Assembly: GCA_910584205.1 (NCBI GenBank) | Contig: CAJUAA010000017.1 | Location: 1 to 64,000 of the forward strand | From: an uncultured Lachnospiraceae bacterium | GTDB taxonomy: Bacteria; Bacillota; Clostridia; Lachnospirales; Lachnospiraceae | Length of the DNA stretch: 64,000 nt | Direction: 5' to 3' | Shown: positions 33,161 to 40,845 of the stretch, in pieces | Position numbering within the stretch: the first letter of the stretch is position 1 | Layout of the letters: each line of letters begins with the position of its first letter | Made by a program: the position numbers and the translations under genes | Notes under the pieces: generated by a model | Database searches by the model: none | Told to the model about the DNA's origin: nothing | What the model saw: the letters and a program-made list of their open reading frames with translations, nothing else

Positions 33161-34186
33161 TCAATACCTGTACTCCGGCTGAATAAAAAATGTCAGCTGC
33201 TCCGGGATTCCCCCATATTTATAATTTCCGACGCTCACATGCCTGCACCGTCCGGACGCCCGCCGCACGGAATCCTGCAGACAGCCGTTGATCTCCCGTT
33301 CCAGCTGGCTTCCCCGCACCACCTTGAACATGATATATTCCTCTTCCATCTGAAAACAGTTGTATAAAAACGTCTCCAGCTGCGCCCGCGTATCAATCAA
33401 CGAATTATTTACCCGGAAATAATTATACGGATCTGAAGGACACACCGGATAATGGCGCCGGTTCCAGGTATGGTCCTTTGCGATCTCCTCGTCGCACAGG
33501 TTGAGGTATCCGTAATTGGGGATGTTCGAGGACTCCGCGTACTGATGGTCCCATGTCACATCCACATGGTGGTAGTAACCGTTGATATTCACGATATTCC
33601 ACGAATGGGGTCCCTGCTCCAGCGCTCCCGATCCGGTTCCCGACACGACCCAGCACTCCAGGCCGATCCGGTCGCATAAAAATTTCATCGACTTGGAATA
33701 TCCTTCGCACACGCATTTCCGGTGCAGCAGTCCCCCTACGATGTTATGGGCTTCCCAGCTGCGCCGGTCCTTTGGTTTCCGGTTTCCTGCGGCGTCCGTG
33801 TCGTATTCCAGATGCACCTTCAGATAATCGTGAAGGCTTTTTATTTTGTCATAATCCGACTGATGGCCGTTAATGCATTCCTGCAGGATCTCCTGCGCGG
33901 TATCCTCCAGCCGGCGGCGTATGGTTTCTTCCTCCGACGCCGAATAGAGATAGCGGGGAACCACCTCCCGCTTCAGCAGGGAAACCGAAACGGCAAACTC
34001 CTGCGCCACATAGAATATCTCCGGATGTTCCTGGAGCACCGCGGTCAGCAGCTCCACCGCCGGCTGGCCGCCGACCGCAGCACCCCGCCTGTGGTTCTTC
34101 AGACAGTCCAGCACCGCATCGTACGTTTTCCGGCCGGCTCCCAGATTTTCATAATACCTGCTGTTCATCTCCATGCCCTGCGCCAT
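33161..34186 (-). CDS. Cytoplasmic transglutaminase-like (papain-fold) protein
   Basis: 341 residues, no signal peptide. The transglutaminase-like core carries the Cys-His-Asp triad in order: CVCEGYSKSMKFLCDRIG (likely C160), GPHSWNIVNINGYYHHVDVTWD (H194, D209). The N-terminal ~140 residues are helical. The C-terminal region has beta character (EYIMFKVVRGSQLE, QLTFFIQPEYRY). Known bacterial members are mostly secreted proteases or cross-linking enzymes; an intracellular copy in this operon could process the effector or a partner. It begins 1 nt after the stop of the Big2 protein gene. Substrate unknown. Confidence 0.82.
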   Translation of the reverse strand: MAQGMEMNSRYYENLGAGRKTYDAVLDCLKNHRRGAAVGGQPAVELLTAVLQEHPEIFYVAQEFAVSVSLLKREVVPRYLYSASEEETIRRRLEDTAQEILQECINGHQSDYDKIKSLHDYLKVHLEYDTDAAGNRKPKDRRSWEAHNIVGGLLHRKCVCEGYSKSMKFLCDRIGLECWVVSGTGSGALEQGPHSWNIVNINGYYHHVDVTWDHQYAESSNIPNYGYLNLCDEEIAKDHTWNRRHYPVCPSDPYNYFRVNNSLIDTRAQLETFLYNCFQMEEEYIMFKVVRGSQLEREINGCLQDSVRRASGRCRHVSVGNYKYGGIPEQLTFFIQPEYRY

Positions 34187-34187
34187 G

Positions 34188-35756
34188 TCACCATATGCGC
34201 TTTCCCTTTCTGACCGCCACTCTCAGTTCTCTGCTGACGGAACCGTCTGCCGTCCTGATACAGATCCGGCATTCGCCCGCATGCTTTCCGATCACGTAAC
34301 CGCCCCGGTATTCCGCCACATTTTTATCGCTGCTGAATATTTTTAACGTATCCGCTCCGTACGCATGTTCCGGAACGACGGAATATCTCCACTCTGCCTG
34401 TTCTCCCGCGCGGACTTCCAGCCGGCTGCATGGACATGTGATGTCCGTAATTGCCGGCTGTACCTGAACGCTGACCCTGCTTTCCGCACCTTTGGTAAAC
34501 ACCGTCAATTCGCAGGACCCGCACTGCAGGCCCCTGACCGTCCCGTCCGTCTGGTTTACGGATGCCACAGACCCGTCGCTGCTCTTCCATCGGATCTCCG
34601 ACGCATCCTCCGCCCCGGTCGGCTCGTACGTCACCTCCACGGCCTTCTCTCCGCCAACCGGCAGATACAGGGTCGAAGGAAACACCCGGATCCGTTGGAT
34701 CAGTTCCCTTCTGCAAACCGTTATGACCTTTGACGCCGCCGGATACGGGTCCTCTCCATAGTAGACGTCTACCCTCGCACTTCCTTCCTGCACGCCTTTG
34801 ATTACATTTCCCTCTGCGGCAACCACATTCTCCGCGTCCGAATGGATGTGCAGAACCGCCTGCGCGTCCGACGGGTACGCCGTATACGCCACCTCAAACG
34901 GATACCCGGGATCCAGCAGGTCCGGAAGCTCGGCTCTGCAGACTGGAGCCGCCGCCGTCAGAAGCTCCAGCTGCTCCTTTTCCCGATCGGTCAGCAGCGC
35001 TTTCCGCTCTTCCGGAAACTGATAGGCAGCCCCGGAAAGAAACGTGCACAACGCCTGTTCCGCAAGCAGCTCCACCACCACGTCTCCCAGATCGTCCGGA
35101 TCCACCTCAAAGCAGACGCACCTTCCGCTTTTTCTGAGAAACCGCGTCGTACTCCCCATGACCAGCGCAAATACATCGTACTCTCCGCCAACCGGCAGGC
35201 AGTCCTCTGCCGAACCGCAGAGCGCCATCACAAACGGGCTTTGATACGGAATGTCCGATTCTGACCGGGCTTCACACAGACGGATCTGGACCAGCGGACA
35301 TCCGTCCCAGCTCAGGGCGCCTCCTTCATCCACGGAAAAAAGCCCCTCCTCTTCCACGATCTCAAAAGCCGCGGAGACCATCGCCCGGTCGCCGCTGGCG
35401 TTCCATACCGGAACCGCGATCTCCTCCCCGTCCTCATATCCCAGAAGTTCCAGACGGGCCAGACGCTCATAGACCGACTCGCAAAGCGGCAGCTCTTTTG
35501 CCGAAAAGCCCTGGCAGTGCTCCGCCTTCTCCGCAATCTGCTCCATCCAGCCGCAGACAAAGGGGGTGGAGACGCATGTCATATGGAACGGCCCGTTCGC
35601 TTCCCTGTAAAGCTCCGTGAAAAGATCCGTGCACCAGACGCCTGCTCTGCTGTGCCGGTACCGCATGATCGCGCTGTAGGAAGACAGCGGCCGTCCGTTG
35701 ACGGAAACCTTCAGTTCCGGCAGAAACGGATTGTAAAAAACGACTACCTGATTCAT
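34188..35756 (-). CDS. Cytoplasmic Big2/Ig-like protein with unknown N-terminal domain
   Basis: 522 residues without a signal peptide or membrane anchor. The C-terminal half holds bacterial Ig-like repeats. One is a clear Big2 pattern (YLPVGGEKAVEVTYEP, WKSSDGSVASVNQTDGTVRG); a second follows (LEVRAGEQAEWRYSVVPEHA), and a weaker one precedes them. The N-terminal ~280 residues (MNQVVVFYNPFLPELKVSVN) match no family I know. Big2 domains are normally on surface proteins, so a cytoplasmic one is unusual. The gene overlaps the HerA stop codon by 4 nt (ATGA), so it is translationally coupled to the ATPase. It may act as an adaptor. Confidence 0.75.
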   Translation of the reverse strand: MNQVVVFYNPFLPELKVSVNGRPLSSYSAIMRYRHSRAGVWCTDLFTELYREANGPFHMTCVSTPFVCGWMEQIAEKAEHCQGFSAKELPLCESVYERLARLELLGYEDGEEIAVPVWNASGDRAMVSAAFEIVEEEGLFSVDEGGALSWDGCPLVQIRLCEARSESDIPYQSPFVMALCGSAEDCLPVGGEYDVFALVMGSTTRFLRKSGRCVCFEVDPDDLGDVVVELLAEQALCTFLSGAAYQFPEERKALLTDREKEQLELLTAAAPVCRAELPDLLDPGYPFEVAYTAYPSDAQAVLHIHSDAENVVAAEGNVIKGVQEGSARVDVYYGEDPYPAASKVITVCRRELIQRIRVFPSTLYLPVGGEKAVEVTYEPTGAEDASEIRWKSSDGSVASVNQTDGTVRGLQCGSCELTVFTKGAESRVSVQVQPAITDITCPCSRLEVRAGEQAEWRYSVVPEHAYGADTLKIFSSDKNVAEYRGGYVIGKHAGECRICIRTADGSVSRELRVAVRKGKRIW

Positions 35757-38700
35757 GATCCCTTCCCCGCCTTTCCGTAGATTCCCTCGTAGATCAGATG
35801 GTATTTATTCTTTTGAATGTCCTGGAGACGTCTGTTCAAAAGCAGATACCGGCATACACGCTTCTTGATCGTCTCATCCGGCAGCAGCGCGTACAGATCC
35901 AGATGATCGTAAAACTTTCCATACCACTGACGGATCGCCTGCAGATCCCCGCGGTCGATACTGCCCCTCGTCACCTTTTTCTCATCCGAATAATCCTGGC
36001 GGAACCGGATGGGAATCGCTTCAAACAGGCCGCTGCAGGATATAAAATCGGCCAGCCTTTCCGCAAAGGGCCCGTTGGTCGGTACTCTGCGTTCAAAAGC
36101 AGAACACCATTCCACCATTTCCCGCACCAGATCCTGCTGTTTGCTGCGGTTGATATCGGAATCCCGGATGATCTGCAGAAGCTCTTCCAGCTGGAAACCC
36201 TCTTCCGCCGCCGTTCCGGTCTCATACTGGACGATCAGCTCCACCGCCAGCTGCCCCTTGACGACCGCCAAGGCATATTCCTCCGTAATCAGATCCGACT
36301 GATGGTAAGTCTCCTCGCTTTTGTCGATCTGCGCCAGCACCGCCTCGACCCAGTTGTTCTGGTATACCACGGCCACTCCCATGGGAAATCGGGAGATCTC
36401 ATGAATCTGGCTGTCGTTTAAGCCCATGGACAGACCCGCAATCCGGCAGTCCTCATAATCCGGCAGACGCATGATGATCTTTGTATTTGTATTTTTCACC
36501 GCCGACACGTCCACCGCCGTGGGGGACTGGTCCACGATGATAAATCCTTCGCCGTAGGTCCGCATCTCCGCGATGGCCGCACTGATCATCTCCACCGATT
36601 TTGCCTGAACGCCGGATCCTTCTGCTCCGCCCGAAGGCGTCCGCTTCAGAATATTGTGCGCCTCTTCCATAACCGTAATATGCCTCAGAGGCTGGTTCTC
36701 CTCGCTGGTGCACATGCGATATTCGTTCAGCTTCAGGATGAGCACGCCCATCAGCAGGCTCTTTGTCTCCAGAGAAGAAACCCTGCTCAGGTCCACGATG
36801 GTGCAGCTGTCAAACAGATCCTCCTCGTCGATATCGCTGGCGCTGCAGAGGACCTGTCCCGAGATTCCGTTTGTTAAAGATTTCACACGCGTAACCAGCG
36901 CTCCCGTGTAATCCCCCTTGGAATCCGAAGAATAGGACGAGGAATTGATGATCTCCGGCAAAGCTTCCAGCACATCCCCGAAGGTGGGAAATTTGCTGTG
37001 CCCGTTTGGAATATAGATGGAATTTTCCAGATCCCAGCCGCACGTAATATACGCGCGTTCAAAGGATTCCTTCAGGATGGCGGGCATGGCTGCATACAGC
37101 GGCCAGCATGCGTTGAAGATCTCGATCAGCCGGTCCAGATGCTCAAGGACATGGATTCCCTGGTTGAACCGGAACGGATTGATGCGCAGCATGGAGTAGT
37201 ACCGCGGATTCGTACAGTACACATGGATCCCCGGCAGCCCCCCATAATACCTTTTATATTCTCCCTTGGCCGGTTCGATCACAAGAAACGGAATTTCATG
37301 CCGGATCATCTCATCCAGAATCCGATACGTCGTATTGGATTTTCCCGAACCGGTGGAACCGGTGATGAAGCAGTGGGACCGGAAGCTTTCCAGCTCAAGG
37401 CTGACCCGGGTGCGTTCCTTTTCGCCCATATGATAGATCTGCCCCAGCTCCACCTGCCTGCCGCGGGACGTGCCGGCGGACATCCGGACGTTTCTTCCGA
37501 ATTCCGCCATGCTCAGAACGGTCACGCCCGGAACCGAATGTCCCGGCAGCCCCATGATATAGGGCAGCTCGTTGCCGCTGATCAGACTGCAGGGAGTGAC
37601 GCTCTGGCTGTCGATCTGAAACAGCATGTCGTCCCCTGGTATCACAAACCGGGGATGAATGCAGTATCTCAGATATTCCAGCACGGCGGGCGTGTGGTCT
37701 GGATCGCTCTGTTCCCATATATTGACATGGGAATTTTCCACCCCGGAGCCGTAGCCGGCCATCAGCGCCTTGTAGGTACTGGCCGCCACCACCGAGGTCT
37801 GGACATTTTCGGACACAAAATAACACGCCACGTCCCAGAGCCCGAACGCCTCGCAGTGTTTGATCCGTTCCAGATGCTGGTCGATCTTCTCCAGAATGTA
37901 TTTGACCGACTTGTTCTCACTGGTAACCGTGATGGTCCTGCTGTCCCCTCTCGTCTCCGTATCCGTCTCCGTGGAGGTCTTCCCGCTCGTCTCCGAAGTA
38001 CCCCGGGTCACCGCGCTGGCCCAAGAGCTTCCGGAACTGTAGCCCGTGGAGGTCCCGCTGTTGAAACCGATTCCCAGAAGCCCGAAGGAGTGCCCCCGGT
38101 TCCTGGACCTTGATTTGCTGTTAAACTGGCTGGTGGTGTCCGTCAGGCTGTCGTTAATGGTTTTGGAAAAATTCTCGCTCATCCCCCTGGATACCGCGCT
38201 GCTGTAATTCTCCCCGTAAGAAAGCTGCGTACTTGCAAACGGAGAAAGCCCGGAATAGATCTTTAAAAGCCCCCGCTTGCGCTGCTCCAGCACCTCTTTA
38301 TTCAGAGGCTCCGCCAGCAGGACCGCCGTATACTCCATCCCTTTCATCGTGTCGATAAATTTCTCGATCCCCTGGACATAGCGCTCCTTGTCCTCGTCAC
38401 GGGCGGACGGAACGATGGACACGGAGGATACGTTCTGCCGGTTGCCGAACCGGTCGCCTGCGTTGATCCCGCCCAGAATTTCCTGAATCCGGTCTCCCGG
38501 CACCGGACGGATCTGGCTGCCCGCAAAATTTCCCCGGAAGCTCTTCTCCAGAATCGCCTCCGCCGTCGACGCATGGTCCACCGAGCGGATGCCCAGATAG
38601 AATCCCACTTCCGTCCGGGTACTGCGCAGCACAAGAAGGCCTGCGGCCTGAATATTAAAAAAGGCGCTGTATACACTGATCAGCTTATCGTTGGCGATCT

Positions 38701-38908
38701 CATCCACATCATACACGATCCGCTCGATCTGATACAAACGCAGGTACTCATCCGATTTTTCTGAAGGATCCAGCTCTGCCAGTGGGTAACGGTTCAAATT
38801 GATCAGATAATTCTTGTTGACAAAAGCATCCGCATACAGCATCCCCTTTTCCAGCGCTGCGTTTGCCCGGATGTCGTCCTCCACAAGCTCAAATTTTTCG
38901 TTGTCCAT
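35753..38908 (-). CDS. HerA/VirB4-like P-loop ATPase
   Basis: 1051 residues. The N-terminal ~240 form an unassigned mixed domain. About 240-345 is a Ser/Gly/Thr-rich low-complexity segment (GTSTGYSSGSSWASAVTRG). The C-terminal HerA-FtsK-type motor shows Walker A GSTGSGKS (517-524), then PFLVIEPAKGEYKRYYGG typical of HerA/DUF87 proteins, and Walker B ITVMEEAHN (E748/E749). Related proteins pump DNA or protein, or act in bacterial defence. It is the first gene behind a strong promoter and a terminator-like hairpin, and overlaps the next gene by 4 nt. Substrate unknown; no partner nuclease such as NurA is seen. Confidence 0.88.
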   Translation of the reverse strand: MDNEKFELVEDDIRANAALEKGMLYADAFVNKNYLINLNRYPLAELDPSEKSDEYLRLYQIERIVYDVDEIANDKLISVYSAFFNIQAAGLLVLRSTRTEVGFYLGIRSVDHASTAEAILEKSFRGNFAGSQIRPVPGDRIQEILGGINAGDRFGNRQNVSSVSIVPSARDEDKERYVQGIEKFIDTMKGMEYTAVLLAEPLNKEVLEQRKRGLLKIYSGLSPFASTQLSYGENYSSAVSRGMSENFSKTINDSLTDTTSQFNSKSRSRNRGHSFGLLGIGFNSGTSTGYSSGSSWASAVTRGTSETSGKTSTETDTETRGDSRTITVTSENKSVKYILEKIDQHLERIKHCEAFGLWDVACYFVSENVQTSVVAASTYKALMAGYGSGVENSHVNIWEQSDPDHTPAVLEYLRYCIHPRFVIPGDDMLFQIDSQSVTPCSLISGNELPYIMGLPGHSVPGVTVLSMAEFGRNVRMSAGTSRGRQVELGQIYHMGEKERTRVSLELESFRSHCFITGSTGSGKSNTTYRILDEMIRHEIPFLVIEPAKGEYKRYYGGLPGIHVYCTNPRYYSMLRINPFRFNQGIHVLEHLDRLIEIFNACWPLYAAMPAILKESFERAYITCGWDLENSIYIPNGHSKFPTFGDVLEALPEIINSSSYSSDSKGDYTGALVTRVKSLTNGISGQVLCSASDIDEEDLFDSCTIVDLSRVSSLETKSLLMGVLILKLNEYRMCTSEENQPLRHITVMEEAHNILKRTPSGGAEGSGVQAKSVEMISAAIAEMRTYGEGFIIVDQSPTAVDVSAVKNTNTKIIMRLPDYEDCRIAGLSMGLNDSQIHEISRFPMGVAVVYQNNWVEAVLAQIDKSEETYHQSDLITEEYALAVVKGQLAVELIVQYETGTAAEEGFQLEELLQIIRDSDINRSKQQDLVREMVEWCSAFERRVPTNGPFAERLADFISCSGLFEAIPIRFRQDYSDEKKVTRGSIDRGDLQAIRQWYGKFYDHLDLYALLPDETIKKRVCRYLLLNRRLQDIQKNKYHLIYEGIYGKAGKGS

Positions 38909-38923
38909 CAGAAACCCCTCTAC

Positions 38924-38954
38924 AAAAACATGGCAGCAGAATGATCTGCTGCCA
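38924..38954 (-). terminator. Attenuator-like hairpin in the leader of the large operon
   Basis: TGGCAGCAGA and TCTGCTGCCA (38931-38954) form a perfect 10-bp stem with a 4-nt loop. On the minus strand it is followed by TGTTTTTG and immediately by the AGAGGGG ribosome-binding site (38915-38921). It sits only about 15 nt after the predicted transcription start, so transcripts should stop here unless it is overcome. Confidence 0.72.
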
Positions 38955-38975
38955 GATACTTACACCGTTATTAGA

Positions 38976-39004
38976 ATTTTACAAAATGTCTCCTCTTTTG
39001 TCAA
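38976..39004 (-). promoter_or_regulatory. Strong sigma-A promoter of the HerA/Hsp70/GTPase operon
   Basis: A consensus TTGACA (38999-39004), a 17-bp spacer and TAAAAT (38976-38981) on the minus strand. It is the only good promoter I see for the eleven-gene run; internal gaps are 1-57 bp apart from one of 139 bp. The rest of the 39005-39167 divergent region is AT-rich with no gene. Confidence 0.78.
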
Positions 39005-39167
39005 TATAAGACAATTCAAATTGACGGTTTCTTCCGCAAAACCGCGCAGAAAAAGACGGAAAGATGCTGTCGTCCGCAAAAAAGGCGGAAATTGTTAAAC
39101 TTTACTTTCATGTGCCGTTCCGAAGATTCTGCGGTATGGCTTCCGCCTGCCCTTTCACCGGCGGCTC

Positions 39168-39197
39168 TTGTCCGGACGCCGGAACCTGTGTTACAAT
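39168..39197 (+). promoter_or_regulatory. Promoter of the PstS-like membrane protein gene
   Basis: TTGTCC (39168-39173), an 18-bp spacer, TACAAT (39192-39197), followed by GAAAGGAAC before the ATG. It is divergent from the large operon. Confidence 0.6.
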
Positions 39198-39255
39198 ATC
39201 AGTACTCCGACGGGCGGCAGCACTTATAGAACCGGGAGTATGAAAGGAACATCCC

Positions 39256-40806
39256 ATGGCATATTTTTTCCTGACCCTGATTGTTACACTGCTGATGACG
39301 CTTATTCTTCCTTTTCTGTTCTATATTCACATCGGAATCCATAATCCGCCTTTTTTATCCGTTTCGCTTCTGCTGATGTCCTGTTTTTTCCTCATGTTCG
39401 GATATGGATACCTCATTACAAAATCCAGGAGGCCCCGTAAACCGCTCAGCAGGACGGGCCTCTACGTTCCGCTGTTTCTTCCGCTGATCTGGTATCTGCT
39501 GAATACGGGAATCTGCAACGCCGCCAATTCCATCGACACCTGGACAATGGTTCTGATGGGAATTTGGAGCTTCCATCTGTTTGGATGCCTTTTTCCGGAA
39601 ATCATGCAGCTTCACATAACCGGGCTGAACCTGTGGCATACGGCGCTGCTCTGGAACCTGATCTACGACGCGGTCCTCATACTTGGATTCGCGGCGGGAG
39701 AACGTCTTTCCGTCAAAAAGACAGGGATACAGAGAAAACCGTTTGCCTGTCATAAAAAGATCACGGCGGCCGTTTTTGTGGTTGTGCTGGCCGCCTTTGC
39801 CGCCAGCGAACTGGTTCTGCTGAAACATCGGGAATACATTGTGGAATCGGCGCATCCTTCCTACAATTTCAAATACGCCGGAGGATATTCCAGCATCGAT
39901 CTACAGCCCTATGCCGTGGAAAATGAAGAAAACATCCTGGCAAAGCTGGAGGAGCCTTCCACATTCCGCATCGCCGACCCGCAGGAAATGCCTCTGCTGG
40001 ACGGGGCAGAAGCGGCGTATCCCGTATACGCCGCCTTCGCCGGCGCCTGCTATGAAGATATCGCCGCCATTCAGGAACAGGCAGCAAATTCTGCAGACAG
40101 CGTCATGCCCATTCAGTTCACCAACACCATATACGCCTACGAAAAACTGCTGACAGGGGAAATTGATATTTTCTTCGGTGCAAAACCTTCGGAATCACAG
40201 CTGCAGATGGCGGAAGAAGCCGGAGCAGAGCTGGCCCTTACGCCCATTGGAAACGAAGCCTTTGTCTTCTTCGTAAACGAAGAAAATCCGGTAAACGGCC
40301 TGAGTTCTGAACAGCTTCGCGATATTTACTCCGGAAAGATCAGCAACTGGCGGGAGGCAGGCGGAGAAAATAAAAAGATCCTCGCCTTCCAGCGTCCGGA
40401 GAATTCCGGCTCCCAGACCATGATGGAATATTTCATGGGCGGCACCCCTCTGAGAGAACCCCTGGAAGCCGAATATGAATCCGGCATGGGCGGCGTCATC
40501 AGAAGAACCGCCGATTATGAAAACAGCGCTTCCTCCCTGGGTTACAGCTTCCGTTATTACACGACCCTCATGGCCGCCGGCTCCGGGGAAGAAACGGCGG
40601 GCGTCAAACTGCTGGCCGTGGACGGCGTTTACCCGGATACGGAAACGATTCAGTCCGGGGAATATCCGTACATTGCGCAGCTTTATGCCATTACCGTCTC
40701 GAACCGCCCCGACGCCAAAAGCGCCATCGAGCCGTTCCTTGCATGGATGGCCGGCCCCCAGGGACAGCAGATCGTTTCCGATACCGGATATGTGGCGGTC
40801 CCATAA
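39256..40806 (+). CDS. Membrane protein with fused PstS-like substrate-binding domain
   Basis: 516 residues. About five membrane helices occupy the first ~195 residues (FFLTLIVTLLMTLILPFLF through ITAAVFVVVLAAFAASELVLL). An extracellular PBP-like domain of the PstS type follows: IDIFFGAKPSESQ, TPIGNEAFVFFVNEENPVNGLSSEQLRDIYSGKISNW (quoted in parts of the same segment), SGSQTMMEYFMGG. PstS is normally a free lipoprotein feeding a PstCAB transporter; none is nearby. Tethering to a multi-helix domain suggests a sensor or a scavenging protein rather than a standard transporter part. It is transcribed divergently from the HerA operon. Confidence 0.8.
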   Translation: MAYFFLTLIVTLLMTLILPFLFYIHIGIHNPPFLSVSLLLMSCFFLMFGYGYLITKSRRPRKPLSRTGLYVPLFLPLIWYLLNTGICNAANSIDTWTMVLMGIWSFHLFGCLFPEIMQLHITGLNLWHTALLWNLIYDAVLILGFAAGERLSVKKTGIQRKPFACHKKITAAVFVVVLAAFAASELVLLKHREYIVESAHPSYNFKYAGGYSSIDLQPYAVENEENILAKLEEPSTFRIADPQEMPLLDGAEAAYPVYAAFAGACYEDIAAIQEQAANSADSVMPIQFTNTIYAYEKLLTGEIDIFFGAKPSESQLQMAEEAGAELALTPIGNEAFVFFVNEENPVNGLSSEQLRDIYSGKISNWREAGGENKKILAFQRPENSGSQTMMEYFMGGTPLREPLEAEYESGMGGVIRRTADYENSASSLGYSFRYYTTLMAAGSGEETAGVKLLAVDGVYPDTETIQSGEYPYIAQLYAITVSNRPDAKSAIEPFLAWMAGPQGQQIVSDTGYVAVP

Positions 40807-40845
40807 GATCCGCCGGGTATGCGCCGCTCCCTGCTGCCGGTCCCG

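Noticed and set aside
18826..38908. Phage, ICE or type VI/contractile secretion interpretation of the large operon
   Set aside because: No integrase, relaxase, coupling protein, capsid, sheath or baseplate genes are present; the HerA protein alone does not make a conjugation system.
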